Source of the DNA: Krasilnikoviella flava
GTDB lineage: Bacteria > Actinomycetota > Actinomycetes > Actinomycetales > Cellulomonadaceae
Length of the DNA: 64,000 nucleotides
Assembly: GCF_900167525.1 (NCBI RefSeq)
Contig: NZ_FUZQ01000007.1
Coordinates: 124,001-188,000, forward strand
Direction: 5' to 3'
Position numbers and translations under genes: made by a program
The notes under the pieces: model-generated
What the model was told of the DNA's origin: nothing
Databases searched by the model: none
The model's input: the letters and a program-made list of their open reading frames with translations, nothing else
Shown here: piece after piece, positions 41,801-54,115 of the stretch
Layout: each line of letters begins with the position of its first letter
How positions within the stretch are numbered: the stretch's first letter is position 1

Positions 41801-42204
41801 GGGCCCGCGACGAGAACGGCCTCGTGGTCGTGACGACCGACGACGGCCCCGTCGAGATGCTGGAGACCGAGTACGAGCTCACCACCGTCGTGGGCGACGC
41901 GGCGGGCGAGCACGTGGCCGCGTCGGTGCTGCCCGGCGGCGGGTTCGTCGTCCTGGACCTCGCGCTCGACGACGCCCTGCGGGCCGAGGGCTACGCCCGC
42001 GACGTCGTCCGCGACGTGCAGGACGCCCGCAAGGCCGCCGGCCTCGAGGTGAGCGACCGCATCGCCCTCGAGCTCGACGTCCCCGCGGAGCACCTCGGCG
42101 CGGTCGAGGCGCACCGCGAGCTCATCGCGCGCGAGACGCTCGCCGTCGACCTCACCGTGGCCGCCGGCGACGGTGAGCGCGTGGTGCGGGTCGCCAAGCG
42201 CTGA
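38845..42204 (+). CDS. ileS: Isoleucyl-tRNA synthetase, eukaryote-like (type 2)
   Basis: A 1119-residue class I synthetase that charges tRNA-Ile. The HIGH motif reads HYGH (residues 76-79), the KMSKS loop is KMSKS (656-660), and the CP1 editing domain lies between. HYGH, the length and the C-terminal domain put it with the type-2 IleRS group (bacterial homologues of eukaryotic cytosolic IleRS), which in several studied species tolerates mupirocin. There is one copy in this window. Start ATG has AGGAG 7 nt upstream, under control of the T-box. Confidence 0.97.
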   Translation: MAYPQHRSSDQQPGAAFGIAGVPASPDLPAIEREVLDFWAADDTFRASVAKNPAGENGSNEFVFYDGPPFANGLPHYGHLLTGYAKDVVPRYQTMRGKHVERRFGWDTHGLPAELEAMSQLGIKTKDEILELGIEKFNAACRASVLRYTSDWRDYVTRQARWVDFDHDYKTLNATYMESVLWGFKKLYDAGLVYEDFRVLPYCWNDQTPLSNHELRMDDDVYQTRQDPAVTVGFDVVTAPAGQEAVRPGDKLLIWTTTPWTLPSNLLVMVGPDIEYVVVESSFTGTPQRYVLAEGRVDAYARELTDEGEDAPRVVGRLRGRDLLQTSYVPPFSYYEGRERAHRVVEADFVTTTDGTGLVHSAGAFGEDDKVVCDREGVASVMPVGADGKFTHPVDEYAGLQVFDANLPIIDHLKARTRGEADAGSTTSGTVLLRRESYAHSYPHCWRCRQPLMYMGVSSWFVEVTKIKERMLELNEEISWTPEHIQHGQFGKWLENARDWSITRNRFWGSPVPVWKSDDPAHPRLDVYGSLAEIERDFGRLPLNADGEPDLHRPFVDDLVRPNPDDPTGRSTMRRVEDVMDVWVDSGSMPYAQVHYPFENADWFEHHYPGDFIVEYIGQTRGWFYTLHVLATALFDRPAFRSAVSHGIVLGSDGRKMSKSLRNYPDVSEVFDRDGSDAMRWFLMASPILRGGNLVVTEDGIRDAVRQVLLPLWSTYYFFTLYANSAAEGDGYVAKPVTAERVPGLPALDRYLLARTHDLVATVTAQLDAYDIAGACESVREHLDVLTNWYVRTQRDRFWDEDADAFDTLYTALETLTRVMAPLAPLLAEEVWRGLTGGRSVHLTHWPASTQEVGERFEGADGVYAKGVRQVPEAALVRDDDLVAAMDEVRAVVSSALALRKAHQLRVRQPLARLTVAVPDPAALADYVGLLTTELNVKAVDLVVADADASERFGITERLAVNARAAGPRLGRGVQAVIKAAKSGAWARDENGLVVVTTDDGPVEMLETEYELTTVVGDAAGEHVAASVLPGGGFVVLDLALDDALRAEGYARDVVRDVQDARKAAGLEVSDRIALELDVPAEHLGAVEAHRELIARETLAVDLTVAAGDGERVVRVAKR

Positions 42205-42213
42205 CGCCACCGC

Positions 42214-42264
42214 GCGTCTCCGTCGGTCCGGATTCGAGCAGCGGATCCGGACCGACGGAGACGC
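42214..42264 (+). terminator. Strong hairpin after ileS
   Basis: A 19-bp perfect stem (GCGTCTCCGTCGGTCCGGA at 42214-42232 and its complement at 42246-42264) with a 13-nt loop, 9 nt after the ileS stop. No U-run, but it is the only candidate terminator. Confidence 0.65.
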
Positions 42265-42348
42265 TCGGGCACCCGGGCGTCCGCGGGTGCGCCGGACTAC
42301 GCTGGTGCTCCCCGGCGCGTCGGCGCCGGCCCTCGCGAGGAGCCAGCC

Positions 42349-42837
42349 ATGGGCAGCAAGCACGCGACGCCCGCCCCCGAGAACGGCCGGCCCTTCGTGC
42401 CGCCGCGCTGGTTCGTGCGGTCGGCGTGGGCGTTCCAGCGCGCCGGCTACCGGCTCACCCGCGGTCGATGGCCGCTGCGCCGGCCCGTGCCGGACGGGAA
42501 GTTCGGCATGCTGCGCCTGCGCGTCGTCGGGCGGCGCAGCGGGCAGGAGCGCGCCGTGATCCTCGGCTACGTCGAGGACGACGGCCGGTACGTGACGCTG
42601 GCGATGAACGGCTGGGGCGACCCGCCGCCCGCCTGGTGGCTCAACCTGCGCGCGCATCCCGACGCCGTCGTCGACACCGTCGACGGCCCGCGGCCCGTCC
42701 GGGGGGCGGCGGCGCAGGGGGAGGAGCGGGAGCGGCTGTGGGACCTCGTCGGCCGCCACCAAGGCTGGGGCGAGATCGACCGGTTCGCCGCGCACCGGGC
42801 CGGCGAGACCCCGGTCGTGGTGCTCGCCCCACGCTGA
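42349..42837 (+). CDS. Deazaflavin (F420)-dependent nitroreductase family protein
   Basis: A 162-residue split-barrel protein of the Ddn-like family: LRLRVVGRRSGQERAVILGYVEDDGRYVTLAMNGWGDPPPAWWLNLRAHPDA shows the cofactor strand GRRSGxxRxV and the conserved NLRAHPDA helix. Ribosome site CGAGGAG. It is the second family member in the window (also 13420-13884). Substrate unknown. Confidence 0.85.
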   Translation: MGSKHATPAPENGRPFVPPRWFVRSAWAFQRAGYRLTRGRWPLRRPVPDGKFGMLRLRVVGRRSGQERAVILGYVEDDGRYVTLAMNGWGDPPPAWWLNLRAHPDAVVDTVDGPRPVRGAAAQGEERERLWDLVGRHQGWGEIDRFAAHRAGETPVVVLAPR

Positions 42838-42867
42838 CGCCGGGGCTTACCCCGAGCACGCACCGCA

Positions 42868-42873
42868 TATCCT
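42868..42873 (+). promoter_or_regulatory. -10 hexamer TATCCT, leaderless promoter of folC
   Basis: TATCCT ends 6 nt before the GTG start at 42880. Confidence 0.5.
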
Positions 42874-42879
42874 CGGACG

Positions 42880-44316
42880 GTGACCCCCGACGCTGAGCAC
42901 CAGTCCTCGTCCGCCGCGCGCAAGGCCCGCACGGCCGAGCTCCAGGCCGCCCGACGTGCGGCGGAGGACGCCGTCGCGGCGGAGTCGCTGCGCGAGGTCT
43001 ACGCCGAGATCATGTCGCGCGCGCCGGAGCACGACATCGACCCGACGCTCGACCGCGTGCGACGCGTGCTCGAGCTGCTCGGGGACCCGCAGCACGCGTT
43101 CCGCGCGATCCACCTCACGGGCACCAACGGCAAGTCGTCGACGGCGCGCATGACGGAGCGCCTGGTGCGCGAGCACGGGCTGCGCACCGGCCTGTTCACC
43201 TCGCCCCACCTCACGAGCGTCACCGAGCGGATCCAGGTGGACGGCGAGCCGCTGAGCGCCGCCCGGTTCGTCGAGGTGTGGGAGGACGTCGCGCCCTACA
43301 TCGGCGTGGTCGACCGCGAGTCGCAGGAGACCGGCGGCCCGCGCCTGAGCTTCTTCGAGGTGCTGACGGTGATGGCGGTCGCCGCCTTCGCGGACGCTCC
43401 CGTGGACGTGGCGGTGGTCGAGGTCGGCATGGGCGGCCGGTGGGACTCCACCAACGTCGTCGACGGCGAGGTCGCCGTGCTCACGCCCGTCGGTATCGAC
43501 CACGAGCGCTGGCTCGGCTCCACCCTCGCCGAGATCGCCACGGAGAAGTCGGGCATCGTCAAGGAGCGTGCCACCGTGGTCAGCGCCCAGCAGGAGGTCG
43601 TGGTCGACGAGATCCTGCGCGAGCGCGCCGCCGAGGTCTCGGCGCACCTGCTGCGGGAAGGCGTGGAGCTGGAGGTCGCCGGGCGCCGGGTGGCCGTCGG
43701 CGGCCAGCTCGTGGACCTGCGCACGCCCGCCGGCCTGTACACCGAGGTGCTGGTGCCGCTGCACGGCGCGTTCCAGGCGCACAACGCGCTGCTCGCGCTC
43801 GCCGCGGTGGAGGCGCTGCTCGGCGGGCGCGCCCTCGACGGCGGCGTCGTGGAGACGGCGTTCGCCGACGTCGTCGTGCCGGGCCGTCTCGAGGTGGTGC
43901 GCTCCAGCCCCACGGTGATCGTCGACGCGGCGCACAACCCGCACGGGGCCGAGGCGCTGGTCGGCGCGCTGGAGGAGGAGTTCGACCTGTCGCGCCTGGT
44001 CGGCGTCGTCGCGGTCATGGCGGACAAGGACGTGGAGGGCCTGCTGGCGACGCTCGAGCCGGCGCTCACCGACCTCGTGCTCACGCGGAACTCGTCGGCC
44101 CGCTCGGCCGACCCCGAGGACCTGCTCGAGGTGGCGCAGGAGATCTTCGGCGAGGACCGGGTGCGGACGGCCGCGCGGCTGGACGAGGCGCTGCAGGTCG
44201 CGGCCGACCTCGCCGAGAGCGGTGACCAGGTGGGCGTCGGCACGGGGCGGGGCATCCTGGTCACGGGTTCGGTCATCACCGTGGCGGACGCGCGGATCCT
44301 GCTCGGGCGCGGCTGA
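42880..44316 (+). CDS. folC: Folylpolyglutamate synthase / dihydrofolate synthase
   Basis: A 478-residue Mur-ligase-family enzyme that adds glutamate to dihydropteroate and folates. P-loop LTGTNGKSSTARM (about residue 80), SPHLTSVTERIQVDGEPLS, EVGMGGRWDSTNVV with the Mg site, and VDAAHNPHGAEAL in the C-terminal domain are all present. The extra ~40-residue N-terminus is Ala/Glu-rich. In related genomes the DUF4233 gene and ndk follow directly; here the dha block and others separate them. Confidence 0.96.
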   Translation: MTPDAEHQSSSAARKARTAELQAARRAAEDAVAAESLREVYAEIMSRAPEHDIDPTLDRVRRVLELLGDPQHAFRAIHLTGTNGKSSTARMTERLVREHGLRTGLFTSPHLTSVTERIQVDGEPLSAARFVEVWEDVAPYIGVVDRESQETGGPRLSFFEVLTVMAVAAFADAPVDVAVVEVGMGGRWDSTNVVDGEVAVLTPVGIDHERWLGSTLAEIATEKSGIVKERATVVSAQQEVVVDEILRERAAEVSAHLLREGVELEVAGRRVAVGGQLVDLRTPAGLYTEVLVPLHGAFQAHNALLALAAVEALLGGRALDGGVVETAFADVVVPGRLEVVRSSPTVIVDAAHNPHGAEALVGALEEEFDLSRLVGVVAVMADKDVEGLLATLEPALTDLVLTRNSSARSADPEDLLEVAQEIFGEDRVRTAARLDEALQVAADLAESGDQVGVGTGRGILVTGSVITVADARILLGRG

Positions 44317-44446
44317 CGGCGCCCGCCCGGGCCGCCGCACGATCACCCGCTCGCGGTGCCTGGGGGTGCTGCGTGGCGTGCCCGCCGGGTGTTGGATGGG
44401 GGCAGGCCGCCACGGTGCGCGGCGGCGCCAGGCGAGGAGGCACGAC

Positions 44447-45442
<996 letters not shown>

Positions 45443-45483
45443 CGGGCGCCGCGGGGCGCCCCGAGGCGAGGAGGCGTGCGGTC

Positions 45484-46158
45484 ATGGGGCTCGACGTGGC
45501 TTGGGCGGAACGTTGGGTGCGACGCACCGCCGACGCCGTGGCGGGGGCGAAGGACGAGCTCACCGAGCTCGACCGCCAGATCGGGGACGGCGACCACGGG
45601 GAGAACCTGAACCGCGGGTTCCAGGCGGTGCTGGCCAAGCTGGACGAGCCGGGCGCCCCGGAGCGCGCGGACGTCGGTGACGTGCTGATGCTCGTCGCGA
45701 CCACCCTCATGTCGAAGGTCGGGGGTGCCTCCGGCCCGCTGTACGGGACGGCGTTCCTGCGGGCGGCGAAGCGGTCCGCCCGCCCGAGCATCGACGAGTC
45801 CGGCGTCGTCGTCCTGCTGGACGCCGCCCTCGAGGGCGTGACGTCGCGCGGCAAGGCGCAGGTGGGGGAGAAGACGATGGTCGACGCCCTCGCGCCGGCG
45901 GTCGAGGCAGCCACGGCCGCCGCCGACGCCGGGAGCGATCCGGTCGAGGTGCTGCGGGCCGCGGCGGACGCGGCCGACGCCGGGGCGACGGGCACGATCC
46001 CGCTCGTGGCGACCAAGGGTCGTGCCTCGTACCTGGGGGAGCGGAGCGCGGGCCACGAGGACCCGGGGGCGCGCTCGACGGCGCTCCTGCTGCGCGCCGC
46101 GCTCGACGCGGCGCTGGACGGCGTGCCGGACGGGGTCGCGGGAGCGGACGCGGAGTGA
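45484..46158 (+). CDS. dhaL: Dihydroxyacetone kinase, DhaL (ADP-binding) subunit
   Basis: A 224-residue subunit holding the nucleotide as a bound ADP/ATP relay. IGDGDHGENLNRGF (residues 30-43) supplies the Mg-binding Asp cluster, and SGPLYGTAFLRAA and GATGTIPLVATKGRASYLGERSAGHEDPGA complete it. Ribosome site GAGGAGG. Its stop overlaps the start of dhaM (ATGA-type overlap). Confidence 0.95.
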   Translation: MGLDVAWAERWVRRTADAVAGAKDELTELDRQIGDGDHGENLNRGFQAVLAKLDEPGAPERADVGDVLMLVATTLMSKVGGASGPLYGTAFLRAAKRSARPSIDESGVVVLLDAALEGVTSRGKAQVGEKTMVDALAPAVEAATAAADAGSDPVEVLRAAADAADAGATGTIPLVATKGRASYLGERSAGHEDPGARSTALLLRAALDAALDGVPDGVAGADAE

Positions 46159-46895
46159 GCGTCGGGCTGCTGCTGGTCTCCCACTCGGTGCGGCTCGCCG
46201 AAGGGGCGGCCGAGCTGGCCCGCGAGATGGCTCCCGACGTCGTCGTCGACCACGGTGCCGGTGACGCCGACGGCGGTCTGGGTACCTCGCTGGAGGTCGT
46301 CCAGGGCGCACTGGAGCGGGTGCTGCCCGGCGTGGACGGCGTCGTCGTGCTCGCGGACCTCGGCTCCGCCGTCCTCACGGTCGAGACGGCGCTGGAGCTC
46401 GACGACGACCTCGCGGGACGCGTGCGGCTCGCCGACGCGCCGTTCGTCGAGGGGGCTGTCGCCGCGGCCGTCGCGGCGCAGCAGGGAGCGGGCCTCGACG
46501 TGGTGCTCGCCGCGGCCGAGGGAGCGGGGGCGCCGGCGCCGCCCGCGGCCCCCGCTGCCGCTGCGGCCCCCGCTGCCGCTGCGGCCCCCGCTGCCGCTGC
46601 GGCCGCCGCTACCGCCACGGCGGCGGGCGCTGGCGAGGACGCGGTGACGGCGCGGGTCGTGGTCCGCAACCCGCTGGGCCTGCACGCCCGCCCGGCGGCG
46701 GTGGTGGCGCGGGCCGCGGCGGCCTTCGGCGGTCCGGTGACCCTGCAGGGCGTGGACGCGACGAGCGTGCTGCAGCTCATGGCGCTCGGCACGGCGGCCG
46801 GGACCGAGGTCGAGGTGTCCGCGCGCGGGGCCGACGCGCACGACGCGGTGGCGACGGTCGTGGGGCTGATCGAGGGCGGCTTCGGCGAGGTGTGA
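46155..46895 (+). CDS. dhaM: Phosphotransfer protein DhaM (EIIA-Man plus HPr domains)
   Basis: A 246-residue two-domain protein. The mannose-type EIIA domain at 1-125 has the phospho-accepting His10 in LLLVSHSVRLAEG; a Pro/Ala linker follows; and an HPr domain (about 160-246) has GLHARPAA with His177. It lacks the EI-like domain of the long DhaM, so an external PTS enzyme I must feed it. The linker is encoded by three identical 18-bp units. Confidence 0.92.
   Translation: MSVGLLLVSHSVRLAEGAAELAREMAPDVVVDHGAGDADGGLGTSLEVVQGALERVLPGVDGVVVLADLGSAVLTVETALELDDDLAGRVRLADAPFVEGAVAAAVAAQQGAGLDVVLAAAEGAGAPAPPAAPAAAAAPAAAAAPAAAAAAATATAAGAGEDAVTARVVVRNPLGLHARPAAVVARAAAAFGGPVTLQGVDATSVLQLMALGTAAGTEVEVSARGADAHDAVATVVGLIEGGFGEV
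46551..46604 (+). repeat. Three perfect 18-bp tandem units in dhaM linker
   Basis: CCCGCTGCCGCTGCGGCC repeated at 46551, 46569 and 46587 encodes PAAAAA units of the DhaM inter-domain linker. Confidence 0.85.
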
Positions 46896-46910
46896 CCACG
46901 CTCACAGAAG

Positions 46911-46942
46911 ATTGCACTTGGTGCAATATTGCAGTGGGTGCA
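46911..46942. promoter_or_regulatory. Tandem operator-like palindromes before tetR
   Basis: ATTGCAC-TTG-GTGCAAT (46911-46927) is a perfect interrupted palindrome, and ATTGCA-GTGG-GTGCAT (46927-46942) is a weaker one. They lie just before the TetR GTG at 46953. Confidence 0.6.
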
Positions 46943-46952
46943 TGATTGTCCG

Positions 46953-49796
<2,844 letters not shown>

Positions 49797-49900
49797 CCCC
49801 GGGCCCTTCGGGACCTCCGGGGCCGTCTGGCACGGGACCTGTGTCGTCATTCACGCCGGGGCGGGACGGATCGCGTGGTCGGAGGGGCTCGCGGCGCCGA

Positions 49901-49906
49901 TAGGCT
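49901..49906 (+). promoter_or_regulatory. -10 hexamer TAGGCT, leaderless promoter of ndk
   Basis: TAGGCT ends 7 nt before the ATG at 49914. Confidence 0.5.
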
Positions 49907-49913
49907 CTTCGCC

Positions 49914-50381
49914 ATGACCGACGCCGCAGACACCACCCTGCCCGCCGAGCCGTCCACCCCCGCCGTCGAGCGCACCCTCGTGCTCGTCAAGCCCGACGGC
50001 GTGCGCCGCGGCCTGTCCGGCGAGGTGTTGCGACGCATCGAGGCGAAGGGGTACACGCTCGTCGCCGTGGAGCTCAAGCAGGCCACGACCGAGCTCCTCG
50101 CCGCGCACTACGCCGAGCACGAGGGCAAGCCGTTCTACCAGCCGCTGGTCGACTTCATGCTCTCGGGCCCGACGCTCGCCGTCGTCGCCGAGGGCCAGGG
50201 CGTCATCCCGGGCTTCCGCTCGCTGGCGGGCGCCACCAACCCGACCGAGGCGGCACCGGGCACCATCCGCGGCGACCTCGGCCGCGACTGGGGCCTGAAG
50301 GTGCAGCAGAACCTCGTGCACGGCTCCGACTCGACCGAGTCGGCGGCACGCGAGATCGGGCTCTGGTTCCCGGGTCTGTGA
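49914..50381 (+). CDS. ndk: Nucleoside diphosphate kinase
   Basis: A 155-residue enzyme that moves the gamma phosphate from ATP to other nucleoside diphosphates. The catalytic His136 is in NLVHGSDS, with [12 protein letters not shown] at the N-terminus and [18 protein letters not shown]. The 17-residue N-terminal extension before [11 protein letters not shown] is unusual but common in this group. A strong hairpin follows. Confidence 0.97.
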   Translation: MTDAADTTLPAEPSTPAVERTLVLVKPDGVRRGLSGEVLRRIEAKGYTLVAVELKQATTELLAAHYAEHEGKPFYQPLVDFMLSGPTLAVVAEGQGVIPGFRSLAGATNPTEAAPGTIRGDLGRDWGLKVQQNLVHGSDSTESAAREIGLWFPGL

Positions 50382-50405
50382 CCCGTCCCCGGCCGCGGCC
50401 GGGCG

Positions 50406-50447
50406 CACGACGACGGCCGGGCCCCGGCGGGCCCGGCCGTCGTCGTG
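50406..50447 (+). terminator. Strong hairpin between ndk and smc
   Basis: CACGACGACGGCCGGGCC and its exact complement GGCCCGGCCGTCGTCGTG form an 18-bp stem around 6 nt. It ends the ndk transcript ahead of the smc promoter. Confidence 0.75.
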
Positions 50448-50502
50448 TCCGCCGCGTCCGGGCGGACCGGCGGAGTTCCGCGGATCCGCGGCATCCGGCG
50501 GT

Positions 50503-50508
50503 TAGGCT
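50503..50508 (+). promoter_or_regulatory. -10 hexamer TAGGCT, leaderless promoter of smc
   Basis: TAGGCT ends 6 nt before the GTG at 50515. Confidence 0.5.
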
Positions 50509-50514
50509 CGCCGC

Positions 50515-53500
50515 GTGCACCTCAAGACGCTCACGCTCCGCGGCTTCAAGTCGTTCGCCTCGGCGACGACGCTGAGCCTCGAGCCGGGCATCACCTGCGT
50601 GGTCGGGCCCAACGGCTCGGGCAAGTCGAACGTGGTCGACGCGCTGGCGTGGGTGATGGGGGAGCAGGGCGTGAAGTCGCTGCGCGGCGGCAAGATGGAG
50701 GACGTCATCTTCGCCGGCACCGCGGGCCGCCCGCCGCTGGGCCGGGCCGAGGTGGCCCTCACGATCGACAACACCGACGGCGCGCTGCCGATCGACTACA
50801 CCGAGGTGACGATCTCCCGCACGCTGTTCCGCAGCGGTGGGTCCGAGTACGCGATCAACGGCAGCTCGTGCCGCCTGCTCGACATCCAGGAGCTGTTGAG
50901 CGACTCCGGCATCGGCCGCGAGATGCACGTCGTCGTCGGCCAGGGGCAGCTCGACGCCGTGCTGCGTGCCACGCCCGACGACCGGCGCGGGTTCATCGAG
51001 GAGGCCGCCGGCGTCCTCAAGCACCGCAAGCGCAAGGAGAAGGCGCTGCGCAAGCTCGAGGCGATGCAGGGCAACCTCGCGCGCCTCACCGACCTCACGG
51101 CCGAGCTGCGCCGCCAGCTCGGGCCGCTCGGCCGGCAGGCGGAGGCGGCACGCAAGGCGCGCACGGTGCAGGCGGACCTGCGGGACGCGAAGGCCCGCCT
51201 CCTCGCGGACGACCTGGCCCAGCTCACCGCCCAGATGACGCAGGAGCGGGCCGACGAGGCCGCGCTGCGGGAGCGGCAGCGGGAGACGGAGCAGGGTCTG
51301 GAACGCGCCCGCGAGCACCTGGCGCGCCTCGAGGTCGCCGCGTCGGGCGCCGTCGCCGACGCCGGCAGGGCCGCCGACGCGTTCCACGCGCTGGGCGCGC
51401 TGCGGGAGCGGCTGCGCGGTCTGGCGACGCTGGCCGACGAGCGGGTGCGCCTGCTCGGTGCGGCCGAGCCGGAGCACCGCGGCCAGGACCCGGCGGACCT
51501 CGAGGCGCAGGCCGAGCGTGCCCGTGCCACGGAGGCGGAGCTGACCCGCGAGGTCGAGCTCGCTCGGGCCGCGCTCGAGTCCGCGGTCGCCGCGCGCACG
51601 GACGCCGAGAAGGCGGCGGACGCGGCGGAGCGCGAGCTCGCGACCCTGCACCGGGGTGCCGCCGACCGGCGCGAGGGCCTCGCCCGGCTCTCCGGGCAGG
51701 TGGCCGCGCGCCGCAGCCGTGTCGAGGCGGGTGCCGCCGAGCTGGAGCGCGTGCGCGAGGTCGTGACGGAGGCGGAGCGCCGGGCCGAGAAGGCGGCGCG
51801 CGAGTTCGGCGCGCTCGAGGTGCAGGTGGTCGGCGCCGAAGAGGGCGAGGAGGACCTGGACGCCCGGCACGAGGGGGCGACAGCGGCGCTGGCCGAGGCG
51901 CAGGAGGCGGTGCGCGACCTCGAGACCCGCGCGGCGGAGGCGGAGCGCGACCGCGCCACCTGGAGCGCGCGCGTCGAGGCGCTCGAGCTCAGCCTGGACC
52001 GCAAGGACGGGGCGGGCGCGCTCCTCGCCGACGCCGCGCCGGGGGTGCTCGGCTCGGTCGCCGCGCTGCTCGGCGTCGAGCCGGGCTACGAGGACGCGGT
52101 GACGGCGGCGCTCGGTCCGGTCGCGGACGCTGTGGCCGTGCGCGACATCGACGCCGCGGTCGACGCGCTGCGCAGCCTGCGGGACGACGACGCCGGCCGT
52201 GCGGGGCTCGTCGTGGGCGCAGCGTCGGTGGTCGAGCCTGTCGAGCCGGTCGCCGTCGACCTCCCGGACGGCGCGCGCCGGGCCACCGACGTCGTCACCG
52301 TCGCGGGGCCGGCGGCGGGCCCGCTGCGCACGCTGCTGCGCGACGTCGTCGTGGTGGACGACCTGGCCCAGGCCCGCGCGCTGGTCCAGGCGGCGCAGGG
52401 CGTCGTCGCCGTGACGCGCGCGGGCGACCTGCTCGGGTCGGCGCGCGCCTGGGGCGGTTCCGCCGCGGCGCCGAGCGTGCTGCACCTGACGTCGGCGCTC
52501 GACGAGGCGAAGGAGGGGCTCGACGACGCGGCGGCGCGCGGGGAGCGGTGCCGCTTCGAGCTGGTCGGCGCGCGCGAGCGGCTCGAGACCGCCCAGGCGG
52601 CGCACGATGAGACGCTCTCCCTGCTGCACGAGTCGGACGCCGCGCTCGCCGCCGTCGCCGAGCAGCTCGGCACGCTGGGCGCCGCGCACCGCTCCGCGCT
52701 CGCGGAGGCCGAGCGGCACCGCACGACGCTCGCCCAGGCCGCCGAGCGGCGGGACTCCGACGAGGCCGAGCTGGCCGAGCTGGCCCGGCGCCTCGAGGTC
52801 GCGCAGGCGGAGCCCGCGCAGTCGCAGGAGCAGATCACGGAGGCGCAGTCGGCGCGCGAGGAGGCGCAGACGGCCGCCACCGAGGCGCGCGCGGCGGAGA
52901 CCGAGGCGCGGCTGGAGCTGCGCACCGGCGAGGAGCGGGCCCGGGCGGTCGCGGGCCGCGCCCAGGGGCTGGCCCGCGCGGCGGCGCAGGAGCGCGCGGC
53001 GCGCGAGAAGGCCGAGCGCCGGGCGGTCCGGCGGGCCGCCGAGGCCCGCACGGCCGCCGCCGTGCGCGACGACGCGGGCACGGCGCTCGCCGTCCTCGCC
53101 CGGTCGATCGAGCGCGCCCAGGCCGAGCGCGCCGCCGCCGACGAGGAGCGCGCCGCGCGGCAGCAGGAGCTCGAGGCGGTCCGCACGGACGCCGACCGGC
53201 TCGCGGGCGAGCTGCGCGACCTCACCGACGTCGCGCACCGCGACGAGGTGGCGCGCGCGCAGCAGGTGGCGCGGCTCGAGCAGCTGCAGGCGCGGGCCGT
53301 GGACGAGCTGGGCAGCGACCCCGACGTGCTCGTGGAGGAGTTCGGCCCGCACCGTCCGATCCCGGTGGTCGAGCCTGTCGAAACCGGAGCCGTCGAAGGT
53401 TCGGAGGACTCGACAGGCTCGACCGGCGAGATCCCCTACGTCCGGGCGGAGCAGGAGAAGCGGCTGGCGACCGCCGAGCGGGCGCTCGCTCGCATCGGCG

Positions 53501-54111
53501 CGGTCAACCCGCTGGCCCTGGAGGAGTTCGCGGCCCTGGAGGAGCGGCACCAGTTCCTCACCGAGCAGCTGGCCGACCTCAAGAAGTCGCGCCAGGACCT
53601 GCTGCACATCGTCGAGGAGATCGACGAGCGCGTGCAGCAGGTCTTCGCCGAGGCGTTCCGTGACACGGCGGAGCAGTTCGAGCGGGTCTTCGGCCGCCTC
53701 TTCCCGGGCGGCGAGGGGCGGCTGGTGCTCACCGAACCGGGTGATCTTCTCACCACGGGCATCGAGGTCGAGGCCCGGCCGGCGGGCAAGAAGGTCAAAC
53801 GGCTGTCGCTGCTGTCCGGCGGGGAGCGGTCGCTCACGGCGGTCGCGTTCCTGGTGTCGATCTTCAAGGCGCGTCCCAGCCCGTTCTACGTGATGGACGA
53901 GGTGGAGGCGGCTCTGGACGACGTGAACCTGGGCCGGCTGCTGGAGATCTTCCGCGAGCTGCAGGAGGACTCCCAGCTCATCGTGATCACCCACCAGAAG
54001 CGCACGATGGAGGTCGCGGACGCGCTGTACGGCGTGACGATGCGCGGCGACGGTGTGACGACCGTCATCTCCCAGCGGATGCGCGAGACCGTCGATGCGC
54101 GGGGAGAATAG
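50515..54111 (+). CDS. smc: Chromosome segregation protein SMC
   Basis: A 1198-residue SMC. The head begins MHLKTLTLRGFKSFA with Walker A GPNGSGKS (residues 31-38); long coiled coils surround a hinge (about residues 500-680, FGLVVGA..VVVVDDLAQA); the C-terminal head has LLSGGERSLTA (about 1100) and Walker B FYVMDEVEAALDD. Two loops carry VVEPVE motifs (residues about 571 and 950-971), encoded by palindromic repeats. It acts with ScpA/ScpB, not in this window. GTG start, leaderless-type promoter. Confidence 0.97.
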   Translation: MHLKTLTLRGFKSFASATTLSLEPGITCVVGPNGSGKSNVVDALAWVMGEQGVKSLRGGKMEDVIFAGTAGRPPLGRAEVALTIDNTDGALPIDYTEVTISRTLFRSGGSEYAINGSSCRLLDIQELLSDSGIGREMHVVVGQGQLDAVLRATPDDRRGFIEEAAGVLKHRKRKEKALRKLEAMQGNLARLTDLTAELRRQLGPLGRQAEAARKARTVQADLRDAKARLLADDLAQLTAQMTQERADEAALRERQRETEQGLERAREHLARLEVAASGAVADAGRAADAFHALGALRERLRGLATLADERVRLLGAAEPEHRGQDPADLEAQAERARATEAELTREVELARAALESAVAARTDAEKAADAAERELATLHRGAADRREGLARLSGQVAARRSRVEAGAAELERVREVVTEAERRAEKAAREFGALEVQVVGAEEGEEDLDARHEGATAALAEAQEAVRDLETRAAEAERDRATWSARVEALELSLDRKDGAGALLADAAPGVLGSVAALLGVEPGYEDAVTAALGPVADAVAVRDIDAAVDALRSLRDDDAGRAGLVVGAASVVEPVEPVAVDLPDGARRATDVVTVAGPAAGPLRTLLRDVVVVDDLAQARALVQAAQGVVAVTRAGDLLGSARAWGGSAAAPSVLHLTSALDEAKEGLDDAAARGERCRFELVGARERLETAQAAHDETLSLLHESDAALAAVAEQLGTLGAAHRSALAEAERHRTTLAQAAERRDSDEAELAELARRLEVAQAEPAQSQEQITEAQSAREEAQTAATEARAAETEARLELRTGEERARAVAGRAQGLARAAAQERAAREKAERRAVRRAAEARTAAAVRDDAGTALAVLARSIERAQAERAAADEERAARQQELEAVRTDADRLAGELRDLTDVAHRDEVARAQQVARLEQLQARAVDELGSDPDVLVEEFGPHRPIPVVEPVETGAVEGSEDSTGSTGEIPYVRAEQEKRLATAERALARIGAVNPLALEEFAALEERHQFLTEQLADLKKSRQDLLHIVEEIDERVQQVFAEAFRDTAEQFERVFGRLFPGGEGRLVLTEPGDLLTTGIEVEARPAGKKVKRLSLLSGGERSLTAVAFLVSIFKARPSPFYVMDEVEAALDDVNLGRLLEIFRELQEDSQLIVITHQKRTMEVADALYGVTMRGDGVTTVISQRMRETVDARGE
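52226..52249 (+). repeat. In-frame TCGAGCCTGTCGA repeat in the smc hinge
   Basis: CGGTGGTCGAGCCTGTCGAG is translated as SVVEPVEPV within the SMC hinge domain. It matches the copies at 53362 and 16851. Confidence 0.6.
53362..53426 (+). repeat. Inverted pair of TCGAGCCTGTCGA repeats in smc
   Basis: CCGGTGGTCGAGCCTGTCGA (53362-53381) is followed by the inverted copy CTCGACAGGCTCGACCGG at 53409-53426. The pair encodes a loop including VVEPVETGAVEG near residue 955, in the second coiled coil before the C-terminal head. Confidence 0.65.
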
Positions 54112-54115
54112 CGCC

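Noticed and set aside
38803-42795. Minus-strand frame of about 1330 codons opposite ileS
   Set aside because: Shadow of ileS: repeated V/R/H-rich runs, no domain motifs; the + strand gene has HYGH, KMSKS and a T-box.
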